64,000 nucleotides of DNA from Telopea speciosissima (lineage: Eukaryota > Streptophyta > Magnoliopsida > Proteales > Proteaceae): positions 41,994,321-42,058,320 of the forward strand of contig NC_057922.1 of NCBI RefSeq assembly GCF_018873765.1, read 5' to 3'. Below the pieces are notes generated by a model. It saw only the letters and a list, made by a program, of their open reading frames with translations, searched no databases and was not told where the DNA came from. The translations under genes were made by a program, and so were the position numbers. Below, one piece after another: positions 1 to 9,520 of this stretch; position 1 is the first letter of the stretch, and each line of letters starts with the position of its first letter.

Positions 1-1476
1 TCTCTGAGCAGAGTGGAAGTAGATCCACTTGAACTACGTCAATAGGGTATTTCCCCTGACCGAGAATGAGCTGACCTCGCTCGACCTGATCCTCCAACGT
101 CAGCCCCTCGATGTCCTCCAGCTTCAGGACAAGGGGTTCCTTCAAAGGTGGTATATGACCTCTGGTAGGAGCCCAAGCTGAGCCCATTTCTGTCGCCCGA
201 GCTGACCCCTTTGCTTAGTGTTCTTTCTTTTTTGGTTTGTTTCTAAAGTTTTATCTTTCTTGCAGTGGTCGGCCATATTCCCCCAATGGATTCAGCTCTG
301 CTCAGGGCCGAGACCATTGCAGACCGAAGGAAGAAGAACGTCGTGAAGAAACCTCGAGGTGAGTCTTCCAAGGTGCAGAAGGGCAAGGCGATGTTTTCTA
401 GCCCAGCTGATGTGGTGGTCAGCCTCGAGACCGAGAATGATAGAGCCCCGCTGAGCCCTTCCTTAAGTGGGAAGGGTCGAAAGGGCGAGCTGAGCCTGCC
501 AAGGGACATCAAACGCCAAAAGCTTTTGATCAATCTGTCGGGTGGTGGTCCTCCGTCCGTGGCCTCTCCCCCCGACATCTCTCTATACGTCCTGGGGAGG
601 GCTTCGGCCAACAATGTTCCGCTGAGGCCGACCTGGCTCCTCTTCCCAGGGGACTCGGCTTTGACATCGGCCGCGCATGCCAAGGAATTGCTGGACGTGG
701 GTTGGCTCCTAGCCAACAGGGAGAAGCTCGAGGCACTGTCCGACCCCGAGCTCCTCTCTACTCTGTTCCAAGATTTTAAAATGGTAAGTGTTCTGTTCGG
801 CTCTCGAGATTGGATCCAACCTATGGAGTCCGACCTGACCTTTGTTCGGATGCTTTCTTGTAGGGCTTCGCCAAGGCAATGGAGACCATGCTCCGTTTTG
901 AGCGGCTCTTGACTGAGAACCACTCCTTGGGCTTCCAATGTAAAAAGGCTTACCAGGATGCTCAGGAGGCCTTTCAAAGGCGTCGGGAGACTCAAGAGAA
1001 GCTCACTGCCATCGAGGCTGAGGTGAAGGGCTTTAAGGCCGAAGTGACCAGGCAGAAGGAGAAAGTCAAGGCTCTGCAGGCTCAGCTAGAGAAGGCCAAG
1101 GAGGACTTGGATCTGGCTCGGGATGAGGCGATCAATGACTACTTCCTATCGAAGGAGTATGCTGACATATGCCATGAGATCAGGAAGCCTCCTTATGCTG
1201 ATGGTTTTGAGGCAAGCCGGGCTGATCTCTTGGCCGAGATCAAGGCTGCCTATCCCAATCTCAATCTCTCGCGCTTTGACGATGATACGACCATTGTGGC
1301 TGAGGAATTAGGGGATGAGGAGGGCGCCGAGGTCATGCAGGCTCTGCTAACCGAGGACCCTACACAGGCCAATCCCCTCACCCTTGGCATTGAGCCCCAA
1401 GACCTCCTTGTCGAGTACACTACCATGGAGGTCTCCAAGGTCGCTTCTAAGAACGCTGCCGAGGAGAGTGAAATGT

Positions 1477-1478
<2 letters not shown>
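1..1478 (+). CDS. Antisense ORF of element A with introns (partial, 5' end outside the window)
   Basis: This coding-like segment runs opposite to gag-pol in element A. Visible exons are up to about 164 (degraded, with stops), 266-783 and 864-1478 (stop TAA). The last two join in phase 0 across an 80-nt intron, 784-863, with gtaagt donor and ttgtag acceptor. The acceptor at 264-265 (ttcttgcag) fits an earlier intron with a donor near 165. The open part is about 376 codons. It is charged and has a predicted coiled coil (Glu/Lys/Gln-rich, about 930-1130). Element B has the same exon plan with diverged sequence. Extra ORFs in this position are known in Tat-lineage elements; their function is unknown. 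The start codon is not in the window. Poly-T follows the stop. Confidence 0.6.
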
Positions 1479-1508
<30 letters not shown>

Positions 1509-1862
1509 GGGCTGGGCCGAGCTGCCCACTTTTGTAACCATGCCGAGCAGTCGGCTTGCAATGAATGAAAAATCTCTTTTTCTCCAAATTATCTAAGTGT
1601 TTTAGCTTGGTAATTGCTTGCTTTCCTTTTCCTTGTAGTTTTGAATGTTGAGATTGAGCTGTCGACCAGGTCTTATAGCCGGGCTTAAGGATGGCCGACC
1701 TAACAGCATGGATGCCATTCGTCAGCTCGGGTCAGATACCATTTGAGTGGCTATACTGCCGAGCTGACGCTATGGCCGAGCTCAATGCCTTAGATATTTT
1801 ACTTGATCTTTAGTTTTTGTTTAGCTTGGCCGTAACACACTTTTGTAGTTGTTGGTTTAGAC
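1479..1862. other. Spacer between antisense ORF and minisatellite of element A
   Basis: It holds a run of about 25 T (1484-1508), possible weak polyadenylation-like sequence (aatgaa, near 1560) and a few cggc/gccgag motifs like those in the following repeat. No gene is seen. Confidence 0.5.
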
Positions 1863-2165
1863 GTCGGCCAGTCTATGAGGACTGGTTTTACGACTTGGTT
1901 ACCGACCTATGAGGGTCGGTCTTCAAGATCGGCCAGGTTTAAGAGGACAAGTCTTACGACTTGGTTGCCGACCTATGAGGGTTAGTCTTCGAGGTCGGTC
2001 AGGTCTATAAGGACCGGTCTTACGACTTGGTTACCGACCTATAACGGTCGGTCTTGGGGGCCGGCCTAGTCTATGAGGACCAGTCTTATAACTTGGTTGC
2101 CGACCTATGAGGGTCGGACTTGGGGGTTGGCCAGGTCTATGAGGACTGGTCTTACGACTTGGTTT
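1863..2165. repeat. Minisatellite of element A, about 66-bp unit, about 4.6 copies
   Basis: Each unit has a gtcggccaggtctatgagg-like part, a cttacgacttggtt part and an accgacctatgagggtcgg part. Units differ by a few bases. It sits between the 3' end of pol and the end of the antisense ORF; element B has an unrelated minisatellite (17-bp unit) at the same place. Tandem repeats in the 3' untranslated part of Tat/Ogre-type elements are a known source of satellites. Confidence 0.85.
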
Positions 2166-2287
2166 TGGAGCTTGAAAATACGCCAAGTGGTGGAGAAAGA
2201 CTTGGATTTATTGAATCAAACGTCGGGGCCGAAGCCGAATATAAATATGCTCGTCATAAACCATGCCGAGTAGAATACTTAAGGAAA

Positions 2288-3530
2288 TTACTGAAAGAAT
2301 TTCTTCAAATTTTTTGAGTTCCAAGGTCTCAGTACCTTCTTGCCCCTCGGAGTCTGTAGGTGATACATCCCTGGGAAAATTTGCTTGGAGACTATGTACG
2401 GGCCTTCCCAATTTGGTGCTAACTTTCCTTGCTACCTTGGCTGGGATGCGCTGAGCTTTTTGAGGATGAGGTCCCCCTGACAACAGTGCCACTCCTTTAC
2501 CCTTGAGTCATAGTACTTTGCCGTCCTCTGTTGGTATGTTATGTTCCGGAGTAGGGAGTTTTCTCAAACTTCATCGAGAAAATCAAGGTTGGCTCTCAGC
2601 CCATCTTCATAGGTCTTCTCATCAAAATTGAGCACTTGGTATGACGACGCCGTGACTTCGACTGGGGTGAGGGCCTCGGTCCCATATGCTAGCCGAAAAG
2701 GGCTCTCCCCAGTTGGCGTTCTTACAGTCATCCTATATGCCCATAGGACACTTGGGAGCTCTTCCACCCATCTTCCTTTGGCCTCATCCAACCTCCTCTT
2801 GATGCCGATGAGTAATGTTCAGTTGGACACTTCTACTTGTTCATTTGCTTATGGATGAGCTACCGAGACTAGTCAAAAGTCAATATAAAAGTGCTCAGAA
2901 GGCCGGGTTGTTGAATTACGCACCATTGTCCGTGATGAGCACTTTTGGTAGTCCAAACCAGTAGATGACCTTATCTCGGAAGAACTTTTCCATGCTCTTC
3001 TCGGTGATGGTTGCCAGGGGCTTAGCCTCTACCCACTTGGTGAAGTAGTCGATTGCCACGACCACATACTTTCAATTCCGTGATGCCGGGGTGAAATCCC
3101 CGAGAATATCCATCCCCCACATAGCAAAGGGGATCGAGCTTAGCAATGGGGTTAGCTTTGTTGCAGGTCGGCTCGGCACTGGTGCGAAGAGCTGACATTT
3201 CTCGCATGTCTTCACATACTTCATAGCCTCTTCTTACATTCTCGGCCAATAAAATTCCTGTCGTAGTATCTTGTATGCTAGAGCTCGGCCACCCATGTGG
3301 CTTCCGCCTATTCCTTCATGTACCTCAATTAAGGCATACTCGACTCCCTTCGGATCGAGACATCGGAGAAGGGACACTGAGATGGCTTTCTTATAGAGCA
3401 CCCCGTCGATCATGGTGTACTTGGCAGCTTGGATTTTAACTTTCCTTGCTTCGTCTCGATTCTCCAGGAGTTGGTCATTCTCCAAGTAGTTGACAATGGG
3501 GTCCATCCAGGTCGACCCATCCTCCGTAAT
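2288..3530 (-). pseudogene. Integrase of element A (broken)
   Basis: Pieces of one integrase lie in several frames. The zinc-binding part is at about 3240-3400 (EVHEGIGGSHMGGRAL, then FYWPRM). The catalytic core has WGMDILGDF (near 3115), an ITDNGA piece (near 2935) and a QVEVSN piece (near 2830), so the D,D,E residues can be traced. The segment WVEELPSVLWAYRMT lies near 2750, and the C-terminal KLAPNWEGPY-like segment ends in KKFFQ with TAA at 2288-2290. It would insert element DNA into the chromosome. Frameshifts and stops make it non-functional. The same region of element B (54209-55606) is similar and less damaged. Confidence 0.85.
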
Positions 3531-3659
3531 GTGTTTGATGCTTTCCTCCTATAATAAGGGCCTCTCTAGGATTTCTATATACACTGATCGGCTCAGATGT
3601 AAGAGGTCGGCCTCGGCCAACTTTGACAAGGAGTCTGCTGCCGCGTTCTCCTTTCTCGG

Positions 3660-4062
3660 TACTCGGGTCACCTCAAAGTGCTCAAGCTCAGAGATCAAAT
3701 CTCGTGCTCAGTTCAAGTAAGCTATCATCCTTTCATCTTTCACCTCATAGTCTCCGTTGACCTGGTTGACCACGAGTTGGGAGTCTCCTCGCACCTTCAA
3801 TCGCTTTATGCCTATGGCTCTGCTGACTCGGAGTTCGGCCAAGAGGGGCTCATACTTGGCCTCATTGTTTGAGGCTAAGAACTTGAACCTTAGGGCATAC
3901 TGGACGCAAAAGCCCTCGAGGCTCACCAGGATCAGCCCTACCCCGCTTCCCCCCGGGGTTGATCGAGTCATCAACGTTCATGGTCCAGGTCGGGTCAGCC
4001 TTAGCTTCTGCATTGACCTCTTCTGATGTCTTCTCTTCCTCGACCCCGAGGTCGGGCATTGT
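3660..4062 (-). pseudogene. Second (plant-type) RNase H domain of element A
   Basis: Two overlapping frames give one domain. WTMNVDDSINPGG begins it (about 3995-3955), followed after a frameshift by GSGVGLILVS and FLASNNEAKYEPLLAELR, then a VRGDSQLVVNQVNG stretch. The NNEAEY and GDSQLV motifs mark the extra RNase H of Tat-lineage elements, separate from the RT-linked one at 4162-4608. The expected VDGSS is VDDSI here. It is frameshifted near 3960. Confidence 0.8.
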
Positions 4063-4161
4063 GCACTCGGCGATGAAGTCGGCAAGGGTTTGTCCTTTGA
4101 TTGCGGTCCTCGGGCTATAGCTTATGTCATACTCACTCAGCTCGACCGCCCAGGTGATCAG

Positions 4162-5260
4162 CTAACCTGACACATCGGGCTTATGCAATATCTTCTCGAG
4201 AGGCTGGTCGGTCAGCACTGATATTGGATGAGCTTGAAAGTATGGCCTTAGCTTTCTCGCAGCCGTGACAAGGGCGAACGCTATCTTCTCAAACTTAGAG
4301 TATCTCGTCTCGGCATCGATAAGAACATGGCTGATGTCGTATATAGGCTTCTGAGCTCGGCCTTCTTCCCTAACCAACACCACGCTGACTGCCACTAGGG
4401 TGGCAGCCAAGTAAACTTGAAGCTCCTCTTTTGGCTCGGGTCGACTGAGAAGAGGCGGGTTTTCTAAGTATTTCTTCAGCTCTTCAAAAGCTTGTTGGTA
4501 CTCGTCCGACCAGACGAAGTCCTTCGGATTTCGGATGTTCTTGATGGCCTTGAAGAATGACAGGCACTCATCCCCCAACCTCGACATGAATCGTGCCAAC
4601 GCTGGCACTCACCCGTTTAGCCTTTGTACTTCTCGGATCGTCTTTGGAGGGCTACGAGAAAGCTAAGGCCATAGGCCTCTTCTAGGTCACTTGGCGGGGT
4701 TCAGTTTCATTTGGTTCTTCCTCAATATGCCAAATGCCTCTTCTAGGTCAGCTAAGTGGTGCTCGATCTTCAAGCTCTTTACTAACATATCGTAGACTTC
4801 CATGTTTCTTCCAACCTGCTCACGAAATATATAGTTTACGAGCCGCTGGTATGTCACTCCGACGTTCTTCAATCCGAACGGCATGACCTTGTAGAAAAAA
4901 TTTTCTTGGTCAGTTCGGAATGCCGTGTATAACTCATCCTCCATATGCATCATGATTTGGTTGTAGCTAGAGTTTGCATCCATGAAGCTTAGCATTTCGT
5001 GCCCTGCTGTGGCATCGATCAAGAGGTTGATCTGAGGTAGCGGGTATTCATCTTTTGGACAAGCCTTGTTAAGGTCGGTGTAGTCGACACACATTCTCCA
5101 CTTCCCATTTGGCTTAGGGACCATGATGACGTTAGCCAACCAGGTCAAGAATTTTTCTTCTCGGATGAACCCTGATCGGCGAAGCTTCTCCACCTCTTCT
5201 TTGATCGCGGCTTACTGATCAAGGGCGTAGTTCCATCTCTTCTAACGGATCGACTTTCGG
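4162..5260 (-). pseudogene. Reverse transcriptase and RNase H of element A, catalytic motif damaged
   Basis: RT is read from about 5260 to 4687: GKWRMCVDYTDLNKACPKD, the FMDANSSYNQI block and MPFGLKNVGVTYQRLVN are all clear. Where YVDD is expected (4784-4800) the reading is EVYDMLVKS, so two codons are missing in frame and one catalytic Asp is lost. RNase H follows at 4162-4608 (KPIYDISHVL, ETRYSKFEKIAFALV, FQAHPISVLTDQPL). Frame is continuous with gag and PR, with stops between segments. The enzyme would copy element RNA into DNA in virus-like particles, but this copy cannot be active. Confidence 0.88.
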
Positions 5261-5877
5261 CTCGGATCCACATGGAGTCAGTGCTCGGCTATGTACCATG
5301 GTATGCCTGGCATGTCAGTGGCCGACCAGGCGAAGACATCGGCGTTTGCCTTTAAGAAGTTTCCGAGCTAATTCCTTTGATCCTCGCTCAGCAATGATCC
5401 GAGTTGTACCACCTTTGTTGGGTCTTCCTCGCTGAGGGGGAATGGGGTCAGGTCTTCCACGGGTCATCCTCTCCTTTCGGTGAGCTCAGCCCACTGATCC
5501 TCAAGGAGGTGCTCGACGCACATTGCCATTCCTTGGACATTGCCTTTGTTTTGCTTGACAAAAGTAGCATAGCACTCCCGTGCTTTCTTCTGGTCACCTC
5601 AGACCTTGCCAATACCATTCTCAGTAGAGAACTTCATCTGTAAGTGCGTCGGCGAGATGATTGCTTGGAGAGCGGTCAATGATAGGTGGCCGAGTATGGC
5701 ATTGAAAGCCACTACTGGCTGTACTACCATGAATTTGACCTGGATCGTCGCTTGATATGGAGCTTGTTCGATTGTGACCAGTAGGTCGATTGAGCCCTTG
5801 ATAGTGGCGACGGCTCCCGAGAACTTGTGAAGTGAGGTGCCCTCCAGTTTGAGTACTTCATCGCTGAAGCCAAATTA

Positions 5878-6633
5878 TCAGTACGCGTCTAGCGACATAA
5901 GGTCCACGGATGCGCCGGTATCGACCAATACCCGATGGATGGGTCCCTTCGCAATTTCTACCTGCACCACTAAAGCATCGTCATGAGGTAAATTTATACC
6001 TTCGAGGTCAGCCTCGGTGAAGTAGATCGTCGCCGCTAGATTGAGCTTCTTGGTGGGCATCTCGATGACTCCGACAAACCGCTCGTTTGCCTTGGTCTTT
6101 CGAGTAGACTCTTGTCCAAGTCCTCCGAGGATGGTGTAAATGGGTGCTCCTTTGTCAGTATCCGGCCCGGCCTCCTCATCTTTTTTGTCAGCTCGGGCTT
6201 TACTCTCATCCCGCTCTGCTCGCCTATTCTTGAACCTTGGCTTGTCCCTCTTTTGGTCGCGGCCCTCAGGCCTTCGACCTCCGCGGTCTTCTCGGCCTCC
6301 CCTGATGTACCTCTTCAAGTGACCTACCTTGATCAGCTCTTTGATTTCTTGCTTTAGCTGATAACAATCTTCGGTGTCGTGACCATTATCTTTATGGAAT
6401 AGACAATACTTGTTACGGTTCCGGGATGACCTGGCCTGCATTGGCTGAGGACGGCAGATGTATCCGTCATCCTGGATTTGCATTAAGATCTCTTTCCACG
6501 ACGCGTTCAAAGGGGTGTAATCTGGACTTTGAGCTAGGTCTGACCTTTCGGCCCAGTGGTCACTCCTAGTCCTCTTCTCATCCTTCCTGTCGTCGGTGGC
6601 TGACCTCTTCTTCTCTCCCTTGCTTTCAGTCAT
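5878..6633 (-). pseudogene. Gag C-terminus with zinc knuckle, and protease, of element A
   Basis: A 251-codon open stretch. Near residues 75-90 is CLFHKDNGHDTEDC, the Cys/His knuckle typical of Tat Gag (C-x2-H-x4-GH-x4-C). A basic Arg/Asp/Lys-rich linker follows, then a protease ending in LVDTGASVDLMS with the DTG active-site triplet intact. A TGA or TAA separates it from the preceding gag part at 6634-6636 and from the continuation toward RT. The frame is the same as for upstream gag and downstream RT, so one Gag-Pol polyprotein is inferred for the ancestor. Confidence 0.85.
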
Positions 6634-8199
6634 TTTTCACGCTTGGAGCACCTCCGCCATATTCATGAACTCATTACACCTTTCCAAGAGCTCGGCCATG
6701 TGTTTGGTTGGTTTTCGGGCCAAGTCCTTGATCAGGTCCATGTTGGTGAGTCCGTTGCTCATGGTTGTATGAGCTGTGGCCTTATCCAAATCCTTGATGT
6801 CTAAGAATTCCTTGTTGAAGCGAGAGACGACTACTCGGATAGACTCGTCAGACCTTTGCTTCACGCTGAGGAGGTTGACCATCGTCTTCTTGTGTTTCAT
6901 GCTACTCTGAAAGTGCGTGACGAAGGCTCGACAGAGCTGGACAAAGCCTATTATGGAGTTCGGCGGTAACTAGGAGAACCATGAGGTCGCCGCACCCTTA
7001 AGAGATGCGAGGAAAGCCCTACAAGAAACAATCTTGGTTCCCCCGTCAGGTCGGTTATCCCGTCATACCTGTAGAAAGGTGGTGGCTTGAACCCGATCGG
7101 TAGTGGCGCGGTCATGATTTCGGGAGGATAAGGGTGTCATCCGACCAGTGAATAAGTGTCTGGGGTCGCCTGTTTCTTCAATCCCTCTACCTGCTCGGCC
7201 AAGTCTTGTAGCCACATTTCCAGCTCGATTTCAGGTGCTCGGCCATTCGGCTCATCCACCTGGTGTAAATTACCTTGTTCACTAGGCCTAGGTTGGCCAT
7301 TTTGTCCTTCAGCTCAGGGTCGATATGCTCGGTCTTCCCGCTGTGGTCGGTCATTCGGGTCGGCTTGGTCAGCACCATCCCTCCTTATTCTTCTTTCCAC
7401 CTGGAAATTGGACCCATGGGGGCTCCTCTGTTGCTCTTCTCGAGGAGGCGGGCTTCAACGCCAGGGGCTATGGCGAGATCCTTCTCCTTGCCTCGCATCA
7501 CGTCTCGCATTTGGCTCATTCCCTTGTTCTCGGTTTCCCCTCGGCTGCCCATCTTCTCTGAGCAGATCGGAAAATACTGACCTTCTCGCTACCTAACCCA
7601 CTGGTTCAATTTCTTGCCCGGCCCCCAGGGTTCGGTGATGCTCTTGGTCATCCCGTCAAGCGCCTCTACTAGGGCGTGGAGGAGGAGTCTTCTGACGAGA
7701 CGGGTGTGATGACGAGGCAGCTACCATTCTGCTGCAAGTTTCCCTCTATGCGCACCGAGGCTGGAGGGGGCGCAACCAGTGGTTGGCCAATCAGCCCACC
7801 CCGGGCCATCTAGGTCGTGAAAGTACGCAGCATCTCGTTGGTGTTGAGCATCTGCAGCTGCAAGTACATAACTTGCCGGTTATTTGTCGGGGCTTTGGGG
7901 TCCAAATTCTCCGGTAAGGGCGGCAGCGGTGGTAGGCTCAGCCCGTTCAAGTTTGGCTCGACATGTGCCCGGTTAGCCGCTGCTGTGTCGAGCACACTTC
8001 CACCATTCCCACCCTCCGGTGGGGGAATGGGATTGGCCGCGGCGCCCGTGCTGGGCTGCGTACCCCCTGCCTGAGGGGGTCTTCCGGTCGTGCCCTACTG
8101 TGAGGCTTCAAGGGGCGGTGATCGCCTCACCTGTACAACGGTCTGTAGCTCATCCCCCCGGGAAGTCTAGCCATGCTGCCCTGATCTTGTGTGCACCAT
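6634..8199 (-). pseudogene. Gag of element A, N-terminal and capsid part
   Basis: The likely start is the ATG at 8199 (MVHTRSG), a common Gag start for this lineage, 50 nt after the PBS. Stop codons follow at about 8167 and 8101. Then come a Pro-rich segment (7810-7995, ending QLQMLNTNEMLRTF), a damaged middle with frameshifts (7000-7400), and the Retrotrans_gag core at 6637-6900 (VNLLSVKQRSDESIRVVVSR, FNKEF). Gag forms the particle in the cytoplasm. The start is inferred from context. Confidence 0.75.
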
Positions 8200-8248
8200 T
8201 GTTGCTGCTCTTGAAGTTGGTAGAAACGACGATGGCTTGCTGACGTCG

Positions 8249-8266
8249 TTCCCACAGATGGCGCCA
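8249..8266 (-). promoter_or_regulatory. Primer binding site of element A
   Basis: On the minus strand it reads tggcgccatctgtgggaa, starting four bases inside the LTR edge at 8271. TGGCGCC is the usual start of PBS sequences in Athila/Tat elements. The continuation differs from the tRNA-Asp-type PBS of elements D, E and F (gttgccgggga), so another tRNA, perhaps tRNA-Arg as in Ogre-like elements, is the likely primer. Confidence 0.8.
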
Positions 8267-8270
8267 AATC

Positions 8271-8977
8271 TGTTGCATGTGAAAACCTCCGTCGTCTGGT
8301 TCACCCACGGATGAGCCTGCAAAAAGACGCATGACCACAAGAGAGCCGGTGTGGCTCCGGCCTAGGAATCTCCGATGCTCAAGTCAGGTTTCCAGTGCAA
8401 CAGTGTAATAGCTTAGTAAAAGTGAGATGTGGAATTGTGCTCCATACTTGGGTATTTATAGGGGGAGATGAGGTGGTTGGGAGAGTCCTAGTATGGTAGG
8501 AGTTCTTCTTTTGGAAGGCTCTCTCGCGTAGGGCGGAGTGAAGAGTCATTTTCGGGGTTGGACTCTCGTTAAGGTAAGAGTCCTAATGGGAGCGTGATTC
8601 GATATCATGTAGGGATCATGGCTCAATCCTTATTCTGGGATATTCGGTCGGTGCTGACGTGGCTCTGCGATTCCTGGCAGGCCGTTGTGATGACCTTGGT
8701 GGAGGGCTCGGCCTAGGAGCTCGGCCATGGAGGTCGGCCATGGGAGGTCGATCTCGGCAGTCACCTTGGCCTTGACCGTCCTGTGTGTGTTCGGCCAAGG
8801 AGGTCGGCATGGATGATGTGTCGCGGGCTCAGCAGAGTGCTCGGCCCAGCCATGCGATGTGACGGAGATCAGGTCGGCCTGGTTTCTGATTCAACTCGGT
8901 TCAGTTCTTGGGATGACCCCGGCTCGGCCACGTGGCGGCTTCTGTTCCCTTAATAATGGCCAAAGTGCTTTCTTACA
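8271..8977 (-). repeat. 5' LTR of element A (about 707 bp)
   Basis: On the plus strand it begins TGTTGCATG next to the PBS and probably ends in CA at 8977. Read on the minus strand it holds a TATA-like TATAAATA (8454-8461), imperfect repeats of a gaggtcggccatgg motif upstream of it (8700-8815), and a block around 8342-8388 also found in the LTR of element B (ccggtgtggctccggcctag then ctccgatgc). The outer edge is inferred by comparison with B, since the second LTR is outside the window. Confidence 0.7.
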
Positions 8978-9520
8978 TTTTCTTCTTGTTGTGTAGTGGG
9001 GATTGATTTATCATTCCATAAGATATAGCCCCAATTTTCACTTTCTCTGTAGAGCGCCCTAACCCCCCCCCCCCCCCCCATCCCCTCCCCTCCCCCCCCC
9101 CCCCCTTTTTCCTTTCTTCCTAAAAAAGCCCACTCTGAAAGGAGAAGGAATCAGTAAAGCAAAAAATGGTCATTGAGTACCATTTTTTTTTTTAAAGTTA
9201 TCAAATGCCTCAACCTCTCCCTGTCATGCTATGTTGTAATAGTGCACCCCGAGCATAATGATACATGATGGAGAAGTACCATCACTCAAACATGTGTTTA
9301 ATTTTATTATATATCCTAAAAATATCAATTACTTAAATCCATAGAATTACAATACTCAACTTTCTCCACTGCCAACCTCTACAAAATTACTAAATTCGAG
9401 AATTCAAAAAACACTCACTATATCTCTCACCACTGCCCAAAGACCATGAAAGTACCACAATCGAAAATGCAATACTATATTGCTAGAACTTTGTTCCTTA
9501 GCCATTGGTGATTGGTTGCT
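8978..9520. other. Region between element A and the TPX2-like gene
   Basis: It contains long C runs (9063-9110, broken only by a few A and T), which may be assembly-sensitive, and a T run at 9183-9194. It presumably includes the 3' UTR of the gene at 9521-11142. No further gene is seen. Confidence 0.5.

Larger units (their letters stand above)
1..8977 (-). mobile_element. Element A: Tat-type Ty3/gypsy LTR retrotransposon, left end outside the window
   Basis: Read on the minus strand, the order is 5' LTR (8271-8977), PBS, gag, protease, RT, RNase H, a second plant-type RNase H, and integrase ending near 2288. Beyond that come a minisatellite and an ORF running the opposite way. Two RNase H domains plus an extra ORF downstream of integrase are characteristic of the Tat lineage. 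Gag, PR, RT and the first RNase H share one frame from 8199 to 4162, broken only by stop codons; the second RNase H and integrase are frameshifted. The 3' LTR would lie left of position 1, so no target duplication can be checked. The element is inactive. Confidence 0.88.

Noticed and set aside
243-995. 250-residue minus-strand ORF at the left edge
   Set aside because: It overlaps the plus-strand antisense ORF, crosses its introns, and shows no motifs; best seen as a shadow.
9063-9110. C-tract as a functional element
   Set aside because: Homopolymer of uncertain length, likely sequencing-sensitive; no other evidence of function.
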